Of a stretch of DNA of 64,000 nucleotides, positions 31,939 to 40,165 are shown piece after piece. Under the pieces are notes generated by a model. That model was not told where the DNA came from. It was given only the letters and a program-made list of their open reading frames with translations, and searched no databases. The translations under genes were made by a program, and so were the position numbers. Within the stretch, counting starts at the first letter, position 1. Each line of letters begins with the position of its first letter. Source of the DNA: Candidatus Eiseniibacteriota bacterium (lineage in GTDB: Bacteria > Eisenbacteria > RBG-16-71-46 > CAIMUX01 > WJJG01); contig JAGMBO010000056.1 in the NCBI GenBank assembly GCA_023129715.1, positions 1-64,000 of the forward strand, given 5' to 3'.

Positions 31939-32622
31939 ATGCCGCGACGAAACGACACCCTAGACGCCGAGGCGCTCTGCACCAAGATCGCTCGCCGCCT
32001 GGCGCGTCTTCCCGCCTCGGCGAAGACTCCCGAGATCCGTGCCATCCGCCGCGAATACTCACGCCGAATCGCCGGCGCGGGTGAGCGGCAGGTGCTGCGC
32101 CTGGCGCTCTGCCTGCTGGAGCGGCATCATCACCGGGGATTCGCCTATGAGTTGCTCCACCACCATGCCCCGGCGTTGCGCAGTCTGGGCGCGCGGGACC
32201 TCGCGCGCCTCGGGCGCGGCATTGATGCCTGGTGGAAGGTCGATACCTTCGGGCTCTACCTGGCGGGGCCCGCCTGGCGGGAGGGGCAGATCAACGATGC
32301 GCGCATCATCGCGTGGGCCCGCGCGGACGACCGCTGGTGGCGCCGCACCGCCTTGGTCTGCACCGTCGCGCTCAATGTCAAGGCTCGCGGCGGCAACGGT
32401 GATGTCCGCCGGACCCTGCGGATCTGCCGGTTGCTTCTGGACGATCATGATGACATGGTCGTCAAGGCGCTCTCCTGGGCCCTGCGCGCCCTCGTGAGCC
32501 ATGACCGGCGCGCAGTGAGGGCATTCCTGGCGCGGTACGATGGCCGGCTGGCCGCCCGCGTCAAGCGCGAGGTGACCCACAAACTGCGTACGGGCCTGAA
32601 GCATCCCCGCCGGAGAAGGTAG
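31939..32622 (+). CDS. AlkD-like DNA alkylation repair protein (HEAT-repeat)
   Basis: The 227-residue protein is all-helical with the AlkD pattern: SAKTPEIRAIRREYSRRIAG at the start, LLERHHHRGFAYELLHHH, WWKVDTFGLYLAGPAWREG, WARADDRWWRRTALVCTVAL and LRICRLLLDDHDDMVVKALSWALRAL, with aligned Trp and Asp residues as in HEAT-like glycosylases. These bind alkylated or bulky DNA lesions. An AGGAGG lies 12 bp upstream of the ATG. Confidence 0.8.
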   Translation: MPRRNDTLDAEALCTKIARRLARLPASAKTPEIRAIRREYSRRIAGAGERQVLRLALCLLERHHHRGFAYELLHHHAPALRSLGARDLARLGRGIDAWWKVDTFGLYLAGPAWREGQINDARIIAWARADDRWWRRTALVCTVALNVKARGGNGDVRRTLRICRLLLDDHDDMVVKALSWALRALVSHDRRAVRAFLARYDGRLAARVKREVTHKLRTGLKHPRRRR

Positions 32623-32836
32623 CGCAGCCGAGATCGATTGCCCCGCGGACGGATACCGCCCCAGCGGGCCGCTCGGGTCAAGCAAGACCGCTGAAGCGGA
32701 ATCGCCCGCGCGCCGGCCGAAACCTCGCCCGGTCGGCGACGTAGATCACCGTGATTGATCAACCTGCAACCCGTTCGCCTGCGAGCGGCCATTCGCCCTG
32801 GGCAAGACCCCGGGAACCGGAGAGAAGGGGGACGCC

Positions 32837-33247
32837 TTGAGAAACCATCTCACGCTTGTTGGCGCATTCCATCTCGGCTTCGGCCTGCTGGGAATCGTCA
32901 TCGCGGTCTTCATCTACAGCATTGTTGCCGGCGCCGGGATCCTCTCGGGAGAGCCGGAGGCGATCGCGATCACCTCTTTTGTCGGCTCCGCCGTCGCGAT
33001 GCTCATCGCCGTCACCTCAATCCCTGCCGTGATCGGCGGAATCGGGCTTCTGAAGCGGCGCCCATGGGCCCGGATTCTCGTGCTGATCGTCTCGGTTCTG
33101 GAGCTCTTCAACATCCCGATCGGAACCGCGCTCGGCGCCTATAGTATCTGGGTGCTGCTCCAGGATGAGACCGAGCAGCTCCTGCGCAATCCTCAGGATC
33201 GGGACGCAGCGGCGATCGTGCCGTCCCCGGCGGCGCCCCCCATGTAG
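32837..33247 (+). CDS. Four-helix membrane protein, unknown
   Basis: The 136-residue protein has four hydrophobic segments (about residues 5-30, 40-63, 75-90 and 93-110) and a charged tail. The segment RRPWARILVLIVSVLEL, with a basic cluster between helices, resembles small bacterial membrane proteins of the DUF4064-like type. It starts with TTG at 32837, after GAAGGGGGAC. No function is known. It is monocistronic in appearance. Confidence 0.65.
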   Translation: MRNHLTLVGAFHLGFGLLGIVIAVFIYSIVAGAGILSGEPEAIAITSFVGSAVAMLIAVTSIPAVIGGIGLLKRRPWARILVLIVSVLELFNIPIGTALGAYSIWVLLQDETEQLLRNPQDRDAAAIVPSPAAPPM

Positions 33248-33348
33248 CCGGTCACGCGGGGAGCAAATCGCCCGGGCGATCGCGGAGGCAGTCGGCGCCG
33301 GCGAGAATGCACCCGGCACCCGTAACGCAGAGTCCACCGGAGGGACCG

Positions 33349-33819
33349 ATGTTGACACTCGAGATCCCGGGACATGAGCCCCTGCTCCTCGATCAGCTCG
33401 TCCTCGACTACAACGGCACCCTTGCTGCCGACGGGAAGCTCTTGGCCGGTGTTGCCCCCCGTCTCGAGACCCTCGGCATCCGGCTCGCGATCCATGTCGT
33501 CACCGCCGACACCTTTGGGCAAGCCGCCGAGCAACTCGCCGGATTGGCCGTGGACGTCGTTGTCTTGCCCACGGGGGATCAGGCGGCCGCGAAGCGCAAG
33601 GTGGTCCAGGATCTGGGTCCCGGACGCGTGGCGGCGATCGGCAACGGCCGCAACGACCACCAGATGCTCGCCGACGCGGCCCTCGGCATCGCGGTGATCC
33701 AGGAAGAAGGCGCCTGCACACAGGCGCTGCTCGCCGCCGATGTCATTACCCCGACCATCACCGCCGCGCTCGATCTACTTCTCCACCCGCTGCGGCTCGC
33801 GGCGACGCTGCGTTCCTAG
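33349..33819 (+). CDS. HAD-type phosphatase, soluble P-type-ATPase-like
   Basis: The 156-residue protein has LVLDYNGTLAADGKLL, where the catalytic Asp lies in a DxNGT variant, and VAAIGNGRNDHQMLADAALGIAV, motif III/IV of the P-type-ATPase-like HAD group. Such small proteins resemble the phosphorylation domain of P-type ATPases without the membrane part. The CCGGAGGGA ahead of the ATG is a good ribosome binding site. It is convergent with the kinase gene, with 72 bp between. Confidence 0.85.
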   Translation: MLTLEIPGHEPLLLDQLVLDYNGTLAADGKLLAGVAPRLETLGIRLAIHVVTADTFGQAAEQLAGLAVDVVVLPTGDQAAAKRKVVQDLGPGRVAAIGNGRNDHQMLADAALGIAVIQEEGACTQALLAADVITPTITAALDLLLHPLRLAATLRS

Positions 33820-33891
33820 ATTGCAGAAGCGAGTCTCACCGCAAGGCAGGCTCGGCGGAGACGCAAACCTACCGCAAGCGCGCGGGATGAA

Positions 33892-36800
33892 TCATGCCTC
33901 GGCCTCCCAGCGCGCCAGCGTCGCGCGGGCCCGCTCGGCGGAAATGAACCCCGGGTCGGCGACTTGCCAGACTTCCAGTGCCCGGCTCATCACCGCGCGC
34001 GCCTCGTCGTGCTCTCCCCGTGCCCAGGCGATCCGGGCAGCCTCGGCGAGCGCGCGGGGCTCGCGGGGATCGACGTCCAGGATGCGCCGGATCCAGCGCT
34101 CGGCCGGCTCCAGCTCTCCCAGGTTGCGATGGCAGCGGGAGAGACCGAGATAGGCTTCGCGCTTGGCCTCATCATCGGGGTAGGAGATCTCCAGGCTCCG
34201 CTCGAATTCGGCAATCGCCTGCCGGTAGTTTTGCTCCATGATCAGGATATAGCCCCGCGACAGAATTACCGGCACGGCTGCCAGCTCGAAGCCGGTTGCC
34301 TCAACGCCCTGCTGCGCCCGCTCGAGCGCCTCGCGGGCATCCTCCAAGTAGGCGGGATCCTCCAGCGTCGTGTAGACGCCCAGGTACCCGAGCGCCAGGA
34401 TCCAACTCGTGCCCGGCAGGGCGAAGAAGCCTTCCTGCCCCAGCGCATCGAGTTCCGCAAGGGCCGCTTCATCCCGGGCGACCCGGGCGAGCAGGGCCGG
34501 GATCGTCAGCCGCAGGGAGGTCACCTGCGCGGGAGCACCAATTTCCTTGAATGTCTCGATGAACTGCTCGCTACTCTCCAGGGCCCTCTCGATCTGTCCC
34601 CGCCGCACGTATAGTTGAGCGAGCGACTGGTAGACGCGCCCGCGATCCTCGGCCGTCTCGGCCTGGCCGAGGGCTTCGACAAGCTGCCCTTCGGCCTCCT
34701 CATAGTTGCCGAGGAGCACCTCCAGATCGGCGATTCGGCGCAGGGTCGAGATCTTGTCCGGCTCGAGCACCCTGGCCTTCTCATAGTAGCGCTTCGCCTT
34801 GTCGAACTCGCCCTTCTCCCGGTAGACCGCGGCGATCGCCATGTACGACCCGGCGTCTTCCGGGAGGCGTGTTGCGTACTCCTCGTAATACTCAAGCGCC
34901 TCGTCGTAGCGGCCGGCGTCCTGGCAGAGTTCACCGATCTCCTGCAGGAGGTCGTGCCGGTCGGGATCGAGCGCCAGCAACTTCTTCATCTCGGCGATCG
35001 CCGAGTCGGGCAAGCTGGCATAGACGTATCCCAACGCCAGCAGTTCGTGGGCATCGGTCGACTGCGGCTGCAGCCCGGCCCAGTTCTGCGCCGCGGCGAG
35101 ACCGGCGCGGAAGTCCTGTCGCGCATAGTGATACTGTGCCCGCAACATGAACCGGTAAGTCTCGGACAGCTTGTAGTCATGCTTCAGCGCCTGACGGTAG
35201 GCGACCTGCGCCTCATCCGGCCGGCCCTGTCCCGTATAGGCGATTCCCAAGAACAAGTAGGCCCAGGCAAAGGTCGGGTCGAGGTCCACGGCGCGCTCGA
35301 AATGCTCCCCCGCGCCGGGATAGTCATTGGCGTAGCGCCACACATAGAACCCCAGCGCTGCCTCCCGGGCAGCCTCCATCGATTCGGTCAATAGAGTCGT
35401 GAGCGGCAGATCTTCGACCTGGGCGATGTGGTAGGCCGGAATCCCGAGATCCCATTTCAGCTGTACGGTGAGTGAATCGATCAATCCGAGGTCGAGCGGT
35501 CCTCGCAGTGAACCGCGGGCCATCAGGTCACCGGAAGCCGTTTCGTAGAGCATCGGCTCGACCAGCAACGAGTCATTCCCCGCGCGATAGGTGCCGCTCA
35601 CAAAGTAGGGGTAGTGCTGCTGCTCGGCGATCTCGCGCTTGAGCCCCCAGGGGACCCCCGTGCCGCGGGGGAAGCCCGCCTCCTTCATCGCGCTCACGAA
35701 TCCGCTCCCCGTATGCACATAGGGATCCTGGGAAAGATCGACATCGATCGCGTCCACGATCCCGTGCGCAAGCCAGTCACTGGTCGAGTCCGCCGCGCTG
35801 TTGTCGAAAGGAAAGAGGGCTAGGCGCTTGCGGAATTCGTTGCGCGGAACCTCGCGCGTGATCAGTCCCCCATCCTCGGTGTGCAATGAGATCGTCGTCG
35901 TCGTCGCCCCAAGCTGCTGTCCCTGGAAGAGGATGAAGAGCAGAGCCGCAGCCACCAGTATGTTGAGCGGCACACCGATGTAGGGGATCCGGGCGCGCGT
36001 CTTCTCCCCCAGCGCGACACCCGCTCTGCGGCGGAAGTAGGAGAGCAGGATCACCGAGGGCAGCAGGGAGGCGAGGAGCACGAGGGCGAAGTCGGGCAGC
36101 CGGGGCGAGATCGGATAGCGCTCGACCAGCCAGTGCAGCAGCACCACGATCACCGCCGCTCCCGCGGCATAGACGCCAACCGCCTGCGGCACGCGACGCG
36201 CCCGGAGCTTCTGCCAGAAGGACTCCCCCCGCGTCGGCCCGCTGACTCCCGATGCTACGATCACCGTCTCCGTGGAGTCGCGCTCACCCGCCGTGATGCC
36301 CCCGCGCAGGTCGGTCAACATCTCATCGATGTGCTGATAACGCTCTGCCGGATCCTTGGCGAGCGCTCGGCTCACGATCCGCTCGAGCTCGGCCGGCACG
36401 CCGCTGCGTGCCGCAGATAGCGCCGCGGGCTCTTCGTTGAGCACCGCGTGCAGGACGGCGGCGGGGTTCTCCGCGCGGAAGGGGAGCTGCCCGGCGAGCA
36501 TCTCATAGAGCATGACGCCCAGAGACCAGATATCGGTGCGCTGATCGGCCTGTTCGCCACGCGCCTGCTCGGGCGACATGCAGGCGACCGTGCCGAGGAT
36601 CGTTCCCACCTGGGTCATCTCCGCTTCCCCGGCGCGCTTGGCGAGACCGAAGTCGAGCAGCTTCGCCTGGCCGCGGGAGGTGATGCGCACATTGGCGCTC
36701 TTGATGTCGCGGTGGATCAGTCCACGGTCGTGCGCATGGCGCAGTGCCTCGCCGACCTGGATGGCGATGCCGACAATCTCCGCGGTGGGAACCTCGCCGG

Positions 36801-37098
36801 ACTTGATCTTCTCATCGAGTCCCACACCGTCGATGAAGGCCATCGCGATGAAAACATCTCCATCGACCTCGCCGATCTCGTAGACCGTGCAGATGTTGGG
36901 ATGATCGAGCGCGGCGGCCGCGCGCGCCTCGCGCAGGAAGCGGGCGCGGTGCTCTTCGTTACCAAGCACTTCAGGGCGTAGGAACTTGAGCGCAACAATC
37001 CGCTGGAGCTTCGTATCCTCGGCCTTGTACACAACGCCGAGCCCGCCGGCCCCGAGCTTCCCGAGGATCTTATACTGCGCGATCGTCTTGCCGATCAT
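33892..37098 (-). CDS. Ser/Thr protein kinase with membrane segments and TPR domain
   Basis: The 1068-residue protein begins with a PknB/Stk1-type kinase domain (about 8-275): GAGGLGVVYKAED (Gly loop), ALKFL (Lys), LIHRDIKSANV (catalytic loop) and LLDFGLAKRAG (DFG), then GTVACMSPEQARGE. Three membrane helices lie at about 310-420. The C-terminal two thirds contain many TPR-like repeats (FAWAYLFLGIAYTGQGRPDEA and EALEYYEEYATRLPEDAGSY types). The TPR part is after the last helix, so outside the cytoplasm if the topology has an odd number of helices. It probably senses envelope or partner proteins. Confidence 0.9.
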   Translation of the reverse strand: MIGKTIAQYKILGKLGAGGLGVVYKAEDTKLQRIVALKFLRPEVLGNEEHRARFLREARAAAALDHPNICTVYEIGEVDGDVFIAMAFIDGVGLDEKIKSGEVPTAEIVGIAIQVGEALRHAHDRGLIHRDIKSANVRITSRGQAKLLDFGLAKRAGEAEMTQVGTILGTVACMSPEQARGEQADQRTDIWSLGVMLYEMLAGQLPFRAENPAAVLHAVLNEEPAALSAARSGVPAELERIVSRALAKDPAERYQHIDEMLTDLRGGITAGERDSTETVIVASGVSGPTRGESFWQKLRARRVPQAVGVYAAGAAVIVVLLHWLVERYPISPRLPDFALVLLASLLPSVILLSYFRRRAGVALGEKTRARIPYIGVPLNILVAAALLFILFQGQQLGATTTTISLHTEDGGLITREVPRNEFRKRLALFPFDNSAADSTSDWLAHGIVDAIDVDLSQDPYVHTGSGFVSAMKEAGFPRGTGVPWGLKREIAEQQHYPYFVSGTYRAGNDSLLVEPMLYETASGDLMARGSLRGPLDLGLIDSLTVQLKWDLGIPAYHIAQVEDLPLTTLLTESMEAAREAALGFYVWRYANDYPGAGEHFERAVDLDPTFAWAYLFLGIAYTGQGRPDEAQVAYRQALKHDYKLSETYRFMLRAQYHYARQDFRAGLAAAQNWAGLQPQSTDAHELLALGYVYASLPDSAIAEMKKLLALDPDRHDLLQEIGELCQDAGRYDEALEYYEEYATRLPEDAGSYMAIAAVYREKGEFDKAKRYYEKARVLEPDKISTLRRIADLEVLLGNYEEAEGQLVEALGQAETAEDRGRVYQSLAQLYVRRGQIERALESSEQFIETFKEIGAPAQVTSLRLTIPALLARVARDEAALAELDALGQEGFFALPGTSWILALGYLGVYTTLEDPAYLEDAREALERAQQGVEATGFELAAVPVILSRGYILIMEQNYRQAIAEFERSLEISYPDDEAKREAYLGLSRCHRNLGELEPAERWIRRILDVDPREPRALAEAARIAWARGEHDEARAVMSRALEVWQVADPGFISAERARATLARWEAEA

Positions 37099-37188
37099 GA
37101 CCGCCTCCCTATGGGATTGGATCGCATCGTCTTTCCCCTGGGCGCCGGCCGGAAGGGCGCGGGCGCCGATCGGGCTCTGCGCGATCGT

Positions 37189-38640
37189 TCATTCGCCGAT
37201 CCGCGGTGGACGGTAGCTCGCACACGGATCGACCTCGTGGGCGTAGGGCCCTTCCCACCCATCGCGGAAGAGGCCCTCGAGCTGCCCCGCGAAAGCCGCT
37301 CCCTCGATCACTAGTCCGACATTGCGGCTGGCGTAGAAGTAGTCTCGTTCCCAGTTGCTCGTTCCGATCCATGCCGCGCGGCCATCGACGACCATGTACT
37401 TGGCATGGATCACCCGGGCATAGGGAACGAACCCGCCCGACCAGAGCGGGATCGTGACGAGTTTGACGGTGATGCCCGGCAGGGCTTGCAGGCTCTGCAG
37501 CCCTTCGATCGTCCCCCGGCGCATCGACCAGTCGGCCAGCAGCATCTCGACACGCACCCCGCGGGCCGCCGCCCGGCGCAACGCTGACTCCAGAGTGTCG
37601 AAGTAGGTCCCGTCGCGCCCGACGGTGCGGTAGCTGAGGAGCTGGATCCGCGCGGTCGCCTCGGCTCCATCGATCATGCGCAGGATGACAGGAAGATCCC
37701 ACGCCAGGCCCGGCGGCAGCCATTCGCGGGGACTGGCCACGATTGCGGCCCGCACGGGCGCATCACCGATGTGCACGACCGTCGCGCCCGGCAGGCTCGC
37801 GGTCGGACCAGGCGGACTCGCGCCCGGGGCCGGCAGACTCGCGCTCGCGTCCGGCAGGCTCGCCCCCGGGCTCTTCCCCGGCGATGCTTCCGGGGGCCAG
37901 CTTCCGCCCAATTGCAGCGCCGGTTGCTCGCCGGCCGCGAGCCCCCAGTCGGTCTCGAAGACCTTCGCCAGTGCCGCCACCAGCGCCGGCTCGCCGAGCC
38001 GCACACCGAGTTCCTGAATATGCGTCAGCGCGCGCCAATCGAAGTTCTGGCTGCCGAGAAAGGCCTCGCGATCATCGACCAGGAAGTACTTCGCGTGTAG
38101 CACGCCACCCATCAGTGCACCGACGTTGTAGCGACGTACCTCGATCCCGGCGTGTGCCGCCAGGCGGTCGAGGGTGGCGGGATAGGTCTTGTAAAACTTC
38201 TCCTCCGCCAGAAAACGCACGTGTACACCGCGCGCGGCGGCTGCCTCGATCGCCGCGATGATCGGCTCGAGCCGGCTGCCGGGCTCGTTGCTCGCGTAGA
38301 ACTCGGCAAAGGCGAGCGATTCGCCCGCGCTCGCGATCATCTCGAGCCAAACCTCGTGGGCTTCGGGCAGCGCAGGATGATCGAGGGGCGTCTCGATGGG
38401 GAAGGTCTCGACGAGTTGCAGGGGCGGCGCCGACCCCGCCGGGGCTGTCGCGCCCCCGGCCGGGCCCGCTGAGGCGAGCGGCGAGGCGGCCGCAAGCCGA
38501 ACCGCGCTGGCCGCAGGCGGGACGGCCCCGTCCAGGAACCCACCGGAAGCGATCGATACGCCGGCCGCCAGGGCGATCGCCGGGGCGATGAGCCGCCGGG
38601 GGATGGCTGCCAAGCGTCTTACTGATCGCGCAGTGTTCAT
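37189..38640 (-). CDS. Exported phospholipase D-like protein (two HKD motifs)
   Basis: The 483-residue protein has an N-terminal hydrophobic segment with a signal-like Ala-rich stretch (about residues 15-50). Two PLD phosphodiesterase motifs are present: HAKYFLVDDREAFLGSQN in the first half and HAKYMVVDGRAAWIGTSN in the second (HxKxxxxD). A low-complexity Pro/Ala/Ser linker of repeats (SPGKSPGASLPDA, PAPGASPPGPTASLPGA) separates them. It is likely active on a phosphodiester lipid or nucleic acid outside the cytoplasmic membrane. The ATG at 38640 follows the glycosyltransferase stop by 1 bp (stop ends 38642). Confidence 0.85.
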   Translation of the reverse strand: MNTARSVRRLAAIPRRLIAPAIALAAGVSIASGGFLDGAVPPAASAVRLAAASPLASAGPAGGATAPAGSAPPLQLVETFPIETPLDHPALPEAHEVWLEMIASAGESLAFAEFYASNEPGSRLEPIIAAIEAAAARGVHVRFLAEEKFYKTYPATLDRLAAHAGIEVRRYNVGALMGGVLHAKYFLVDDREAFLGSQNFDWRALTHIQELGVRLGEPALVAALAKVFETDWGLAAGEQPALQLGGSWPPEASPGKSPGASLPDASASLPAPGASPPGPTASLPGATVVHIGDAPVRAAIVASPREWLPPGLAWDLPVILRMIDGAEATARIQLLSYRTVGRDGTYFDTLESALRRAAARGVRVEMLLADWSMRRGTIEGLQSLQALPGITVKLVTIPLWSGGFVPYARVIHAKYMVVDGRAAWIGTSNWERDYFYASRNVGLVIEGAAFAGQLEGLFRDGWEGPYAHEVDPCASYRPPRIGE

Positions 38641-38641
38641 C

Positions 38642-40030
38642 CTAGCCCTCGCCGGTGACGGAGCCGACGTCCGGTCGCGCCGCGGGCCCGGTGTCATCGA
38701 AGACCAAGCCCCCGGGGACGACCTCCCGCGTGCGCGCGACGCGTTCGATGATCTCGACCTCGCGGAGCATGCGCTGCTCCCAGTTGCCGCAGAGCTCCGT
38801 GACCAGCGCACGGGCGTTGCGACCGAGCGCGGCCCTGCGCTCGGGGTCACGGGCCAGCTCGGCAAGTACCGTCGGCAGCTCAGCGATCCGGCCCGGCGGC
38901 ACGAGCACTCCGGTCACGCCCCCACGGACGACCTCGGCGGTCGTGCCGACATCGAGGGCGACCACGCAACGCTGGCAGGCCATCGCCTCGAAGACCGGGT
39001 TGCTCGCGTTCGTCCGATCAAGCAGCGAGAGGACCACATCGGCGAGGCGGTACCAGTCGGGCAGATCGACATTGAGCACCGGGCCCGGGAAACGCACCGC
39101 ATCACGCAGGCCGAGTCGCTCGGCCAGGCCCTCCAACGAGGCCCGCTCGGGCCCGTCGCCCAGCAGAACCGCAACCGCCTGCGGCACCTGCGCGCGCAGG
39201 CCCGCCAGGGCGTGCAGCATCCGCTCGAGTCGCTTCTCGGAGTGGAGGCGCGTCGCGGTCAACAGGACGAAGGCATCCTCGGGAAGCCCGAGCTCGGCAA
39301 GTCGCGCGGTGGGTCGCGGGCCCGGGGTGAAGAGATCGAGCGCCAGCCCATTGCGCAGAAAATGCACCGGACGCAAGTCGACCTCCAGCCGGTGCAAGAC
39401 ATCGAGGACCGGCGAGCCGTCGTTGGTCAAGATCATCGCCTGGACCGGAATCCGAAAGCCGACCCGCTCCATGAAGTTGCCCAGCCAGCGCAGCCGGTTC
39501 GCGAGCGCGAGGCTAAGCGTATTGCCGAAGTAGCGGCCGACGAGCGGCAGGCGCCGGCGCCGGGCGAGATCCCGGGCCGCCGGCGCGGTCATGATCCCGT
39601 AGGCGATGACGAGATCGGGACGTATCTCACGGGCGAGCCGCAGGGCGGCGCGACGGGCGGTCCACTGGAAGACACCATAGCGCCACGCGCGGGAGGTGAG
39701 CCGTACCGGCAGGGGCCGTTCGGGATTGGAGAAGACCTCCGGCGCCCGGAAGCGGTGGAAGTGTACGCCGGCGAAAGTGAGGCGCTGCTCCTCGCCGCGG
39801 GCACAGGGTTGGGCGATGTGCAGGCGGTGGCCGCGGGCGGCGAGCGCGACCGGGGAGCGGGTGAACGCCGTCGCCCCGGCGCCGACTCCCATCGACCAGA
39901 GCTCGCGCCAGGGGACGATCCCGAGGATCGTCAGGGGCGCATCGGTCTGCTCGGCGAACTCGAAGCCGAGCACCTGCTGCTGCTCCCGGCGGGCCCGCTC
40001 GGCGCGCCGCTCGCTCTGCACCCGTGTCAT
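38642..40030 (-). CDS. Glycosyltransferase family 4 protein
   Basis: The 462-residue protein has a GT-B fold with the GT4 C-terminal signature: LLTATRLHSEKRLERMLHAL, VLLGDGPERASLEGLAERLGL, and NASNPVFEAMACQRCVVALDVG (the ExxAxxxPVVA-type motif, with NPVFEAMACQRCVV). The N-terminal domain (about 30-205) holds the acceptor site. It probably adds a sugar to a lipid-linked glycan. The acceptor is unknown. Confidence 0.85.
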   Translation of the reverse strand: MTRVQSERRAERARREQQQVLGFEFAEQTDAPLTILGIVPWRELWSMGVGAGATAFTRSPVALAARGHRLHIAQPCARGEEQRLTFAGVHFHRFRAPEVFSNPERPLPVRLTSRAWRYGVFQWTARRAALRLAREIRPDLVIAYGIMTAPAARDLARRRRLPLVGRYFGNTLSLALANRLRWLGNFMERVGFRIPVQAMILTNDGSPVLDVLHRLEVDLRPVHFLRNGLALDLFTPGPRPTARLAELGLPEDAFVLLTATRLHSEKRLERMLHALAGLRAQVPQAVAVLLGDGPERASLEGLAERLGLRDAVRFPGPVLNVDLPDWYRLADVVLSLLDRTNASNPVFEAMACQRCVVALDVGTTAEVVRGGVTGVLVPPGRIAELPTVLAELARDPERRAALGRNARALVTELCGNWEQRMLREVEIIERVARTREVVPGGLVFDDTGPAARPDVGSVTGEG

Positions 40031-40165
40031 CGTGCTGGTCCCCAGAAAATCCCCGGCGGTCCGCCGCGCTTGGCCCGCGGCCAGATTGTCCGGCCCGCGC
40101 GCGCGTCTCGCCCTCCGTCTTTCTGCTGGTTCGGCGCTCCCGGCAGCGGGGGCTCGCGCTGGATC

